A DNA stretch of 64,000 nucleotides from Bacteroidota bacterium (GCA_018669475.1 JABHCC010000032.1:194058-258057), one strand, 5' to 3'. Shown: positions 8,682-17,308, counted from the first letter of the stretch. A program made the numbers and translations. The notes: generated from the letters alone by a model not told the origin.

Positions 8682-9857
8682 ATGAAGACTATCTCTTATA
8701 AGCACCTCATTATCTGTATTATTACAGCAAGTTGTTTTGCATGTAATAAGCAGGAATACTCAGTTGATTTACCCGTTTATCAGGCCACTTTTACTAATCA
8801 GATCAAACTGAGCGATTATTTTTCATCTCTTAATTATGTTTTTCTCGAGGATCATCAGGATGGTCAGTTCATTGATGCAGATAAAATCATTTATCATCAG
8901 CAAAACTGGTACATCTTTGACAAAGAATTAATGGCAATTCTGAGCTTTAATCAGGATGGAGAATTCAGGTTCCGGATTCAGACAGTTGGGAAAGGGCCGG
9001 GAGAGTATCAACTTCTTAGTAGTATTTTTCTCGTACCTGAGAAAAATGAGCTTTGGGCTCATTGCAGAATGACAAGTAAACATCTGGTATACTCGCTTGA
9101 GGGGACTTTTCTGCGTGAAGAGAAATGCTACAGATCTGCATATGATATGGAATACCTCGGCAAAGACAAAATTCTTATGTTCAATATCGATCCTTACATC
9201 CGGAGTAATGAATCAATGCCTGCCGGATTATTCTTTTCTGCTTCTGAAATCTCTAAGTCCGACCAGGTATTGGAAACAGTTTCAAGTTCAATGTACCATA
9301 CAAATGAAGCCAGAAGAAATTTCTCTCTGTTTCAGGATACTGTTTTCTTTCTTTCGCAAAGCGACTCACTGGTAGCAATTAACTCAAAGGGTGAATTTAT
9401 GATATCAGGAATATTTAATTTTGGAGATCTTCATCCGTCTGCTCTTTTAAAGAGTATACCTTTTAGTCCTTCCAATGCAGAAAAACTTGTCAATTCAGGG
9501 AAGGTTTTCTGGAAAGACCAGCCAGTTTGCACCAGCAGGCTATTCTTTTTTCAATTTGGATTAAATCAGTCTGTTTGGTATGGTATTATCGACCGCAACA
9601 GACATTCTCTGTTATGTACTCAGGGATTCGTAAATGATTTGAATTATTTGCCATATATATTCCCTTCGGCATCTAAATCTGAAACTGAACTTGTAGGCTT
9701 ATTAACAGCCGATTTAATTTACGCCTATCAGGAAAGTCTTTCGATGATATCTGAAGACCAGAAGCATAATGAAAAATATAAACTACTAAACGAATTTATC
9801 GACCAGGCCCTCCAGGGGTCAGGCCATGTACTAGTCATCACAAAAACAAAATCATAA
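8682..9857 (+). CDS. 6-bladed beta-propeller lipoprotein
   Basis: 391 residues with a lipoprotein-type signal (IICIITASCFACNK; the lipidated residue is probably Cys 18 or 21). The first blades show the typical sequence of this Bacteroidota family: LNYVFLEDHQDGQFIDADKI, then NWYIFDKE, AILSFNQDGEFRFRIQTVGKGPGEYQ and a PEKNELWAH blade. Such proteins are predicted periplasm- or surface-facing binding proteins; none has a firmly known ligand. It sits in the middle of the peptide A/thioredoxin/propeller/peptide B operon, 12 bp before peptide B. Confidence 0.8.
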   Translation: MKTISYKHLIICIITASCFACNKQEYSVDLPVYQATFTNQIKLSDYFSSLNYVFLEDHQDGQFIDADKIIYHQQNWYIFDKELMAILSFNQDGEFRFRIQTVGKGPGEYQLLSSIFLVPEKNELWAHCRMTSKHLVYSLEGTFLREEKCYRSAYDMEYLGKDKILMFNIDPYIRSNESMPAGLFFSASEISKSDQVLETVSSSMYHTNEARRNFSLFQDTVFFLSQSDSLVAINSKGEFMISGIFNFGDLHPSALLKSIPFSPSNAEKLVNSGKVFWKDQPVCTSRLFFFQFGLNQSVWYGIIDRNRHSLLCTQGFVNDLNYLPYIFPSASKSETELVGLLTADLIYAYQESLSMISEDQKHNEKYKLLNEFIDQALQGSGHVLVITKTKS

Positions 9858-9869
9858 ACATCAATTATC

Positions 9870-10199
9870 ATGAAAAAAAACCTAATTCTGGCCAGTCTGG
9901 CTATTATGTTCTTATTTATCGGTTCCGACTCCCTGCTATGGGGACTTGAGGATGGAAATCAAACCACTACTTCTTCTTCCGTATCAAAAGATTCACCCAA
10001 TTGGGCACAGTTCCATACCCGAAGATTGAAGGCAATCGTAGACGAAGTTGTGATCGAAGTTGGCCTAGGTGTGGATGTAGTTGGAACTCCTGGTGTTGGA
10101 ATAAAATTTATCGGCAAACTGGTGTTTGTAAACTGCTGTAAATTCACCGGGGATGTCAATTCATGGTGCAATACAACTGAGCAACACGAACGATGTTAA
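9870..10199 (+). CDS. Small secreted Cys-rich peptide B (CC-x9-C motif)
   Basis: 109 residues: signal peptide over residues 1-25, a Ser/Thr-rich linker, a predicted strand-rich Gly/Val segment (VVIEVGLGVDVVGTPGVGI) and the C-terminal motif CCKFTGDVNSWC. Cys are at 89, 90, 100 and 109, and the last residue of the protein is Cys. CCKFTG and the nine-residue spacing to the third Cys are identical in design to the peptide at 7788-8093, while the rest has diverged. It ends the operon, 19 bp before a strong terminator. Function unknown. Confidence 0.72.
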   Translation: MKKNLILASLAIMFLFIGSDSLLWGLEDGNQTTTSSSVSKDSPNWAQFHTRRLKAIVDEVVIEVGLGVDVVGTPGVGIKFIGKLVFVNCCKFTGDVNSWCNTTEQHERC

Positions 10200-10218
10200 A
10201 GTGCTGAATTATTTTTAT

Positions 10219-10257
10219 CCGGAGGTGATTAATTTTGTTTAATCCCTCCGGTTTTTC
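10219..10257 (+). terminator. Rho-independent terminator of the Cys-peptide operon
   Basis: CCGGAGG (10219-10225) pairs with CCTCCGG (10245-10251); GATTAA and TTAATC extend the stem inward. Five T follow the stem. It lies 20 bp after the stop of peptide B. Confidence 0.88.
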
Positions 10258-10331
10258 TATTCAGGAACAATCATGCTTAATCCAGTTCCCAGAGCTTGAT
10301 CCGGGAATAAATAAATGATACAGAAAGATTT

Positions 10332-11210
10332 TTAGTCAGCCTGAACTTTAATGGCAATTTCAATTTCACCGTCAACGCCATTAATCAGCTGCTTGACGTA
10401 GAAAATACCTAACAATCCACTTTCAGTTTGAAAAAGATAGACATGACCTACTTCCAACAATTTTGCCTTTCGCTTGGCAAGGTCAGCATCAAATTGAGTA
10501 ATAAAAAGTCCATCATGGAATATTCCGTCAAATTCCGCTGCACTAAGTTCAGTTTGAATGAATTCACTTGTGTTTCGTGTATTCCAATTAGCCAGGCTGT
10601 AACTGCCGCCGATAATATCCTCTCCAATATTTGCACCTGGAGAAGCAATGCAAGCCTTATCTGATTCATCATAATAGAACAGCATATCAACAGAGGATTG
10701 ATTCAGGAAAGCAGACTCGATATCAAAAAAGTTAGTTGTTTCTATCCCCAGAAAACCAGGAATATTAAAGTTATCCTGTGCTCCTAATCTGATAGCATCA
10801 AAATACTTAATAGGGCCAAAAAGAGAGTTTGGATCTTTTGTAAGTACAAGATCAAGCTCGGCCAGGTTGTTTTTGTCATCAAAAACTGAGAAAGTCCAGG
10901 TCTCCAGATCATCCAGCCCTTTAACAATTGTTATTTGAAACTGGGTCTGGTTAATACTAATCTCTGAAGTACTGGCAAGCTGTCCATTAATAGCTATCTC
11001 CATCTTCTTGAGGTCATTGACTCCATTCCATACTACCTCAATTCCAATTTCAATGCTATCACCAACCATCAACATTGTATCTGCTGACACAAAGCTTCCG
11101 GTACTGGTCAATCTGATTGTAGGTAGCCCTCCATCCTTTTCACATGAGCTAAATCCCAGATACAAAACAGGTATCAATAGTGCTAAAATAAATCTATTTC
11201 TTATTTTCAT
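10332..11210 (-). CDS. Uncharacterised lipoprotein
   Basis: 292 residues. Signal sequence with lipobox LGFSSC at residues 19-24, then a mature part rich in beta strands. It contains segments about an Ig-like or cadherin-like repeat in length (DSIEIGIEVVWNGVNDLKKMEIAING...TWTFSVFDDKNN) followed by a second all-beta region with a single internal Cys. This is a Bacteroidales-type extracytoplasmic lipoprotein with no recognised enzyme motif. It overlaps the membrane-protein gene upstream by 17 bp, so it belongs to the operon led by the ModE-type regulator; a metal-related binding role is conceivable but unproven. Confidence 0.7.
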   Translation of the reverse strand: MKIRNRFILALLIPVLYLGFSSCEKDGGLPTIRLTSTGSFVSADTMLMVGDSIEIGIEVVWNGVNDLKKMEIAINGQLASTSEISINQTQFQITIVKGLDDLETWTFSVFDDKNNLAELDLVLTKDPNSLFGPIKYFDAIRLGAQDNFNIPGFLGIETTNFFDIESAFLNQSSVDMLFYYDESDKACIASPGANIGEDIIGGSYSLANWNTRNTSEFIQTELSAAEFDGIFHDGLFITQFDADLAKRKAKLLEVGHVYLFQTESGLLGIFYVKQLINGVDGEIEIAIKVQAD

Positions 11211-11772
11211 TTTTCATGTTTTTAATAGTTAAAGACAATCCCAATGCAAGGCCTGAACCCAACAAACCAAATACAAAGAAACCTGCTAAAGGGGCAAATA
11301 CTGTACCATACTTTACCGCTGCAGGGTACGGGATTCCCGAAAGGCTCATGAGTAATATTCTATAAATAGGGACCACCATGTATGATAATCCTCCGACCAG
11401 CGTCAGTAACCATAAATGCTTTTTCGTTCCGAAAAATTTATAAAAAACATCCAGTGCAATAACTGGTAAAAGATAACCCAGTGCAGAAACAGGGTTTTTA
11501 AATCCTACAAAAGGCAATACAATCATAGTACCAATTCCAAGAACCATGAAAACTGATGACCATTTCATCTTGCTGTGAATGCGAGCTGTCATTAAAATTG
11601 CCATAAACTCCAAACCATGATGTCCTGGAATATTTGTTCCCCATCGAAACCGCGCATGAATAAACATGGCAAGAGCGCCCAGAAGGTAGAGGACCATGGC
11701 TTCTGCTACCGGACGGGATATACTAGGAACTAAGCTCCTTGATGTAAGTTTTGTCTGCTGTTTTCCAATCAT
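11194..11772 (-). CDS. Predicted multi-pass membrane protein, function unknown
   Basis: 192 residues with about five or six hydrophobic segments (AMVLYLLGALAMFIHARF, VFMVLGIGTMIVLPFVGF, ALGYLLPVIALDVFY, WLLTLVGGLSYMVVPIY, GFFVFGLLGSGLALGL). The HHGLEFMAI stretch after helix 1 is distinctive, and size and helix number resemble ECF transporter S components, but I do not recognise a named family. It overlaps the upstream TiaS-like gene by 50 bp and the downstream lipoprotein by 17 bp, so all are probably translated from one mRNA. The long upstream overlap leaves the start uncertain; a Met at about residue 26 is an alternative. Confidence 0.6.
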   Translation of the reverse strand: MIGKQQTKLTSRSLVPSISRPVAEAMVLYLLGALAMFIHARFRWGTNIPGHHGLEFMAILMTARIHSKMKWSSVFMVLGIGTMIVLPFVGFKNPVSALGYLLPVIALDVFYKFFGTKKHLWLLTLVGGLSYMVVPIYRILLMSLSGIPYPAAVKYGTVFAPLAGFFVFGLLGSGLALGLSLTIKNMKNENKK

Positions 11773-12463
11773 TTCCAGATTTTTTCAAATTTTGTTCTGC
11801 CAGGATATATGTTTTCTTATTGATCAAAACAGCTCTTACCCAATCTGTTAGGTCAATCATTTCATTATCAGTCAGCAATTTACCTTCTTTAGTAAGAACT
11901 CCATCGATTTGAGTTTTATTAAGTAACTGTTCAATGGTCATCGATCCGGTCAGATCCCTGAGTTGTTTACCCGGCTGCCAGATAAAACGACCATCATTGC
12001 CAGATTTTCTTAATCCGACAGCTGCCAGGGCCCCAATAATACCGTCAAATGTCCCAGTTAAACCCTCGAGTAAAACACCATTACTCCTAGCCAATTGTTT
12101 TGCCTCATCCTGAGTAAGAATCTCTTTTTTTGCACGAATTCCCCAATTCTCAATTACAGGTTCAATTTGTCCTGATTCTACCACACATAGTCCTACATCA
12201 CTACCATCAATAGCCTCCCTATGCAGAAATTGCTTACAAAAATCCCATAGTTTCTTCATGTCAGGAGTCTCAACTTCGAGACAATTTGAGCTGTTTTGGG
12301 AAGTATAAGGAATAGAAGGATGAAAAAATAGCTGGTGGCGGGTAATCCCAAGAACTTTACCATGACCAGCTAAGGTTAATTCTGATCCCATTTGTCTGCA
12401 TCGAAACCCTGTTCCGCGGCTACCAATCGAATCTGTATCGTCAACTCCTATATAAATATGCAT
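11723..12463 (-). CDS. TiaS N-terminal-like protein (predicted nucleotide-binding)
   Basis: 246 residues. The N-terminus IYIGVDDTDSIGSRGTG matches the kinase-like motif of archaeal TiaS, the tRNA-Ile2 agmatinylcytidine synthetase (IGIDDTDS...GT). The following GLTGTFDGIIGALAAVGLRKSGNDGRF region also fits the TiaS/DUF1743-type core. It lacks the zinc-ribbon and OB-fold tRNA-binding parts of full-length TiaS, so tRNA modification is unlikely; short bacterial homologues of this type have no established role. It lies 45 bp after the ModE-type regulator gene and overlaps the membrane-protein gene. Confidence is moderate for the family and low for function. Confidence 0.62.
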   Translation of the reverse strand: MHIYIGVDDTDSIGSRGTGFRCRQMGSELTLAGHGKVLGITRHQLFFHPSIPYTSQNSSNCLEVETPDMKKLWDFCKQFLHREAIDGSDVGLCVVESGQIEPVIENWGIRAKKEILTQDEAKQLARSNGVLLEGLTGTFDGIIGALAAVGLRKSGNDGRFIWQPGKQLRDLTGSMTIEQLLNKTQIDGVLTKEGKLLTDNEMIDLTDWVRAVLINKKTYILAEQNLKKSGNDWKTADKTYIKELSS

Positions 12464-12508
12464 ATTGGCAAAAGTATTGGGATCATTAAGAATGCAAAAT
12501 GATTTTAT

Positions 12509-12904
12509 TCAGGTCTCTGATTCTTCTTGTTCATTTAATTGCCTGAAGAAGCGTTTTGTAATATTATAAATTGCTTCATCAAACTGTTTATGCAGCTCCG
12601 TAAATGCCTCAATCAAACCACGGCCATCTTCAGTTAATCTTGACAAACCACCATCCTTACCCCCTCTTACAGTTTCGATTAATCGAAAACCCAGAAAATC
12701 CTCAGCCTTACGCAAATCACCCCACGCTTTTCGGTAACTCAGACCCTGAATACCAGCTGCGCTTTTTAAGGAGCCATGCTTCTCAATAAGTTTTAGAAGA
12801 CTTACCAGATTATCAGATAGTTTTCCCTGATTCGATCGGGTTGTCAACCACACCTGATAATCAAGAAAAATATCAAAATATTTTGATCCTTTTGGGCCTG
12901 CCAT
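12509..12904 (-). CDS. ModE-type winged-helix regulator lacking the molybdate-binding domain
   Basis: 131 residues. After about 30 residues comes the ModE N-terminal HTH: LVSLLKLIEKHGSLKSAAGIQGLSYRKAWGDLRKAEDFLGFRLIETVRGGKDGGLSRLTEDGRGLIEAF. The SYRKAW recognition segment and RGGKDGG wing are characteristic. The protein stops after the dimerisation helix; the C-terminal MOP/TOBE oxyanion-binding domains of E. coli ModE are absent, as in many single-domain ModE or TunR-like regulators. A ModE-box palindrome occupies 12906-12929, two bases from the start codon, pointing to autoregulation. It heads the operon TiaS-like/membrane protein/lipoprotein. Confidence 0.88.
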   Translation of the reverse strand: MAGPKGSKYFDIFLDYQVWLTTRSNQGKLSDNLVSLLKLIEKHGSLKSAAGIQGLSYRKAWGDLRKAEDFLGFRLIETVRGGKDGGLSRLTEDGRGLIEAFTELHKQFDEAIYNITKRFFRQLNEQEESET

Positions 12905-12905
12905 A

Positions 12906-12929
12906 CGTTATGCAAGATAAAACATAACG
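12906..12929. promoter_or_regulatory. ModE-box operator
   Basis: CGTTAT at 12906-12911 and ATAACG at 12924-12929, separated by 12 bases; the arms extend to 7 bp (CGTTATG/CATAACG). This is the same half-site and spacing as the E. coli modA ModE operator (CGTTAT-N12-ATAACG). It ends next to the start codon of the ModE-type gene, so bound protein would block its initiation. Confidence 0.8.
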
Positions 12930-12944
12930 ATTATAATTCAAATG

Positions 12945-13226
12945 CTATTTATACAGGCATCGATAAGAAGTATCCTCGATCACTTTAACCTGGAATTTTT
13001 GACCCTTAGCAACTTTAAATGTCTCAAAATCTCTGAAGTCTTTCCATTCCCTTGCTTCAGGTAAAAGAACAGACATTAAACCAGAGGTCACTGTCATATA
13101 TTCAACCATAGAAGTTGAGAATTCATATTCACCTGCAGCCATTACTCCTACTGTAGCAACTCCCTCATCTGTCTGAAATTCAATCGATTTCACTTTGCCG
13201 TCAAAATACTCATTTACTTTAAACAT
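12945..13226 (-). CDS. ppnP: Pyrimidine/purine nucleoside phosphorylase PpnP
   Basis: Small single-domain cupin of 93 residues from the ATG at 13226 (MFKVNEYFDGKVKSIEF), matching the usual length of 94-105. Conserved stretches are VATVGVMAAGEYEFST, VTSGLMSVLLPE and GQKFQVKV followed by SYRCLYK. PpnP (YaiE, DUF1255) cleaves a wide range of nucleosides with phosphate to base plus ribose 1-phosphate. The annotated extension upstream of 13226 is not family-like. It is a single gene between the rhamnosidase and the ModE-type operon. Confidence 0.9.
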   Translation of the reverse strand: MFKVNEYFDGKVKSIEFQTDEGVATVGVMAAGEYEFSTSMVEYMTVTSGLMSVLLPEAREWKDFRDFETFKVAKGQKFQVKVIEDTSYRCLYK

Positions 13227-13331
13227 ATTGCTCTGTGCGCTAAATATTAAGTTTGCTAATGTAAGCAAAGCACACCAATTATTAAAATGAATATCGCATG
13301 AGAAAAAACAGATATTAACAGATAAAAACTA

Positions 13332-15746
13332 CTACTTTATTTTATAAGTAAGCTTAAACCTTCCCGGATCATTAAATACTATCTGAGGATTATCTGAAGT
13401 CATCACTGCTCCATCTGGGCCTAAAATAGTTTCAAGTTGGGTTGGCAGCAGAAGTTGGGGCATCCAGATTATTTCAGAATTATCAGGAACAAGTAATTCA
13501 AATTCTATAATGGATTTTGATCTTTTCCATGATACTCCTACTTCCTTACCATTATAACTACGAGTAACTGAGAACTTATCAATACCATTGACAGGTGCCG
13601 GATGAATCATCATTCTGGTAAATCCACCATCAACGGGATCTATTCCCCCTATCCATTTATGTAACCACATTGAAACCCCACCAAACATCGGGTGGTTTTG
13701 CGAGAAAACATTATCACTTTCTTTCCAGGTTTCCCAAAGCGTGGTTGCTCCATTTTCGAGCATGAATCGCCATCCGGGGAATTCCTTTCGTGAGACTAAA
13801 TCATAGGCTTGTTGAACATGACCATATTTGGAAAGAACTTCCAGCAGATACGGAGTCCCAAAAATTCCTGTTGTTAAGCGATTGTCATTACGGGCCAATT
13901 CCTCGGTAAGCATAGTGATTGCTTTTTGTTGATCAGCCGGGGCGAGAATATCATGGTAGAGCAAAGTTGCTAACCAGGTTTGTTTGTTCTTAAACTCCTT
14001 TATTGGATGATTCCACAAAGAATCTCTCATAATAATTTGAATCTGATCAGCATATTCCCCGTATTCTTTCGCGGATTCTGTATCCTCAAGCAGAGCGGCA
14101 AATTTCTGCATTGTTCTGAGAGACTTGTAATAGTAGGCTGTTCCTATTAGCTCTACTGGAACCGGAATCAGGCTTTCATGATCGCTTAAACCTTCACGAG
14201 TCAGATCTAATCCGATTATATCCTGTGCTTTTCTTATCCATTTTTGATTCACCGGATACCATTCTCTTACTAAATCGAGATCACCATAAAATTTAAAGAG
14301 CCAATCCTGTAACATCATAAAAGATCCCTCCCAGGCAATGCCACAATAATTTATTCCCACATAAGGGGCTGTATCTACAAATTTGCCCTCGCGCATAGCA
14401 TCTTTCCAATCCCTGATGAATTTCACATAGATAGATTTCATCTCGTAATTATACAACCAGGCTTCAGCATTGGCGCTAATATCTCCACCGTATCCAAATT
14501 TCTCACGAGCAGGACAATCTGAAGCAACACTGAACAAGTTGGATGTAAAAGTCCATTCCACCATTTTTTGGATATCATTTATCCATTCTGATTCAGCTTG
14601 AAAGGAGCCACTCGTGGCAACATCTGTTCCTACGCGGAATGCGGTAAAACTATTTGGGTCAATCTCCGAAACATCTCTTGCAGGCAGGCCGGTAACCTCC
14701 ATGTATCTGAATCCATGAAAGGTAAATTTGGTTTCAAACAAGCCATTCTGCCCTGAAGGGATATACACATCTATTTGCTCTGCAATATCTGGTGCACCCG
14801 GACCTCCTGTTCCGGCTCTCTTAATCTGCCCACAAACTGCTGTCAAAGGATTTAATGTACTATCTGGCCATATTCTCTCACCAAATCTGAATTGAATGCT
14901 GTCGCCTTTACTAGCTGGCCCTTCATATTTTATCCAGCCAGCCAGATTCTGACCGAAATCCACAATCCACTTACCTGGCTCATTTTGCCATAACTTCACA
15001 GGCTTCAAAGTGGCTGTTTTTCTTATCGGAGGGAAATCTGCCAATTGAAGTTGCCCACCTGGTGAACCCAGTACAGCAACCTTGCCCCAGTCAGAATCAT
15101 CAAATCCGGCATTCTTCCATCCGGTCAGGAATTTATTGTCATCATGCCACTCACCCAGATAAATACTGTTCCTTATAACTGACCCAGGATGCCAGAGCCA
15201 GGATTCATCTGTTTCAATCAATGTCTGTTTCCCTCTGGCGTCCTCAATACTGAGAGTAGCTATGCATCGCGGATTACCCACATTTAGCCTTTCCCGCAGG
15301 TTAACATGTCCCCACATTCTTAAGGGAAGTGGATTATACCAACCATTCCCAAGTTCAATACTAATTACATTTACACCCTTGCGCAATTCCTCTGTCACAT
15401 CGAAATCACGATAATAAATTCTTTTGGAATAATCAGTCCATGCGGGTGCCAGTTCTTGCTCTCCTATAACCTTACCATTAATCCATAAAACATAATATCC
15501 AGCTGCAGTTATTCTTATCAGTGCATTTTCAGGTGCCTTTTTGAGCTCAAAAGTTTTTCGCAGCAAAGGTGCCGGATGATCAAGATAAAACAAGGAATCT
15601 TCAATGGGCAATTCTTCATCACTACCAATCCACATAGCTGATGCCAGGAGATCTGATTCTAACTGTCTGGTGTTATCCTGTGGTTGTGAACAGGACACAA
15701 CAAGGAGCAACAAAATTGCGAATGATAATTGTTTTGAAAAAAGCAT
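13332..15746 (-). CDS. Glycoside hydrolase family 78 alpha-L-rhamnosidase lipoprotein
   Basis: 804 residues from the ATG at 15746. Lipobox LLLVVSC indicates a lipoprotein. The order is: N-terminal carbohydrate-binding-like region (ASAMWIGSD; AAGYYVLWINGKVIGE; ELGNGWYNP), the GH78 beta domain (WIVDFGQNLAGWI; FTFHGFRYMEVTG), and the (alpha/alpha)6 barrel beginning DCPAREKFGYGGDISANAEAWLYN. The barrel also holds GATTLWETW, carrying the Glu expected to act as catalytic base. Probably releases terminal rhamnose from plant or algal polysaccharide in the periplasm. No SusC/SusD pair adjoins it, so it is not in a typical utilisation locus. Confidence 0.93.
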   Translation of the reverse strand: MLFSKQLSFAILLLLVVSCSQPQDNTRQLESDLLASAMWIGSDEELPIEDSLFYLDHPAPLLRKTFELKKAPENALIRITAAGYYVLWINGKVIGEQELAPAWTDYSKRIYYRDFDVTEELRKGVNVISIELGNGWYNPLPLRMWGHVNLRERLNVGNPRCIATLSIEDARGKQTLIETDESWLWHPGSVIRNSIYLGEWHDDNKFLTGWKNAGFDDSDWGKVAVLGSPGGQLQLADFPPIRKTATLKPVKLWQNEPGKWIVDFGQNLAGWIKYEGPASKGDSIQFRFGERIWPDSTLNPLTAVCGQIKRAGTGGPGAPDIAEQIDVYIPSGQNGLFETKFTFHGFRYMEVTGLPARDVSEIDPNSFTAFRVGTDVATSGSFQAESEWINDIQKMVEWTFTSNLFSVASDCPAREKFGYGGDISANAEAWLYNYEMKSIYVKFIRDWKDAMREGKFVDTAPYVGINYCGIAWEGSFMMLQDWLFKFYGDLDLVREWYPVNQKWIRKAQDIIGLDLTREGLSDHESLIPVPVELIGTAYYYKSLRTMQKFAALLEDTESAKEYGEYADQIQIIMRDSLWNHPIKEFKNKQTWLATLLYHDILAPADQQKAITMLTEELARNDNRLTTGIFGTPYLLEVLSKYGHVQQAYDLVSRKEFPGWRFMLENGATTLWETWKESDNVFSQNHPMFGGVSMWLHKWIGGIDPVDGGFTRMMIHPAPVNGIDKFSVTRSYNGKEVGVSWKRSKSIIEFELLVPDNSEIIWMPQLLLPTQLETILGPDGAVMTSDNPQIVFNDPGRFKLTYKIK

Positions 15747-15836
15747 AGGGTATGATTTAGATATTAAAATATTGCATAGTAAAGATAGTATTAACATGCA
15801 TGTATTAGTGCATGTAACTATACAATGAAGAATACT

Positions 15837-17216
15837 TTATTGACTTTCAGTACCCAATTTTCGAAGTTGGACAAACAGGAAAATTGCTGTTATCACAGCT
15901 GACCCGAAATCTGACAGTGGTGTAGCCATCCACACTCCATTTAATCCGAAAGATCCGGGTAGGATAATCAGAAGAGGTGCTAGTAAAATTAATTGTCTGA
16001 GGAGGCTTAAGAAAGTAGCGATTTTTGCCTTCCCTATGGATTGGAAAAAATTGGCGGCTACGATCTGAAATCCTACAACAGGCAGAGCTAATGCAAAGAT
16101 CCGCATCCCATTCACCGACAAATCAAACAATACCGGATCATTATTATTAAATAATCTGACAAGGGGCTCAGGGAACACTTCAACAATAATCGTACTCACA
16201 ACTGCAATCAGGGAAGCTGCAATAATCCCATAACGAACAGTCTTTTTTACCCTCCCATAATCTTTAGCCCCAAAATTATATCCTATTATTGGCTGCGAGG
16301 CCATGTTAATAGCCACCATAGCCATAACCAGGAAATTGGCTATTGAGAAAATGATACCCAGTGCGCCAACAGCAAGGTCACCACCATGCTTTATCAACTG
16401 ATTGGTATAAAGAGCCATTACAAAACTTGCGGCCAATTGCATGGAAAAGGGGGCCATTCCAACAGCAAATATTCGGCTAACAACATCCTTTACCAGCTTC
16501 ATACTCTTCATCTTTAGCCGGTTAACGGCTCTACGACTGGTAAAATGAGCCAATACCCAGATATTCAAACCAATCATACTAATTATGGTGGCATAGGCAG
16601 CTCCCCTAACCCCCATATCCAGAACAAAAATAAAGATGGGATCCAGAATTAAATTAGCTCCTGCACTGAGTAACATACTATACATACTGATTCTTGCATT
16701 TCCCTCAGAGCGTATGATATTGTTCATCCCAAAGCCAATGATCTGGAAAACTGCACCAAGCAGAATAATATTCAAATACTCCTGAGCGTAGGCAATCGTC
16801 GCTTCAGTTGCTCCGAACATTTGGAGAACAGGAGTTTTGATGATGAAACCAATAATCGAAACCAGGATGGAAACAAGAATCATAAGTACAAAGCCGTTTC
16901 CCAAGATTCTTTCGGCTTTATCCGGATCTTTTTGCCCCATCGCGATGGAAATGTTCACTCCGGCTCCGATACCAATCAACATTCCAAATGCCATAACAAT
17001 AAGCATGATTGGAAAAACTGCACTCAAGCCCGATAATGCCAGCGACCCGACACCCCGACCGATAAATATTCGGTCAACGATGTTATACAAGGAATAAACC
17101 ACGACACCTACAAATGCCGGAACAAAATATTTCCACATCAATTTCCCAATTGATTTCTCTCCCAATTCCAGGGACTTTTGATATGCTACTGTTTTTTGGT
17201 TTTTTTCCTCAGACAT
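15837..17216 (-). CDS. MATE family efflux transporter (MepA-like)
   Basis: 459 residues, about 12 membrane helices, with the MATE repeat pattern: KLMWKYFVPAFVGVVVYSLYNIVDRIFIGRGVG in the first half and AVGMAPFSMQLAASFVMALYTNQL in the second. GFGMNNIIRSEGNARISMYSMLLSAGANLILDPIFIF is typical of the DinF/MepA branch. Likely Na+ or H+ coupled export of cationic or amphipathic compounds; substrate unknown. The gene stands alone, separated from AOR by a terminator. Confidence 0.93.
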   Translation of the reverse strand: MSEEKNQKTVAYQKSLELGEKSIGKLMWKYFVPAFVGVVVYSLYNIVDRIFIGRGVGSLALSGLSAVFPIMLIVMAFGMLIGIGAGVNISIAMGQKDPDKAERILGNGFVLMILVSILVSIIGFIIKTPVLQMFGATEATIAYAQEYLNIILLGAVFQIIGFGMNNIIRSEGNARISMYSMLLSAGANLILDPIFIFVLDMGVRGAAYATIISMIGLNIWVLAHFTSRRAVNRLKMKSMKLVKDVVSRIFAVGMAPFSMQLAASFVMALYTNQLIKHGGDLAVGALGIIFSIANFLVMAMVAINMASQPIIGYNFGAKDYGRVKKTVRYGIIAASLIAVVSTIIVEVFPEPLVRLFNNNDPVLFDLSVNGMRIFALALPVVGFQIVAANFFQSIGKAKIATFLSLLRQLILLAPLLIILPGSFGLNGVWMATPLSDFGSAVITAIFLFVQLRKLGTESQ

Positions 17217-17276
17217 GAAGCTGCGAAGGTAGTAAAAATCATAAAAGCCAGAAATGTCTCTTATCGTAGCGCCAGG

Positions 17277-17308
17277 AAAAAAGGGACTGAAATCTCAGTC
17301 CCTTTTTT
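17277..17308 (-). terminator. Bidirectional-looking terminator after the AOR gene
   Basis: AAAAAAGGGACTGA (17277-17290) pairs with TCAGTCCCTTTTTT (17295-17308) around an AATC loop. The T run on the minus strand comes from the A tract at 17277, 26 bp downstream of the AOR stop codon. Confidence 0.88.

Noticed and set aside
7788-10199. Cys-rich peptides as substrates of the LanB pair
   Set aside because: They carry Sec-type signal peptides, sit about 35 kb away with their own operon partners, and lack a lantibiotic-type leader.
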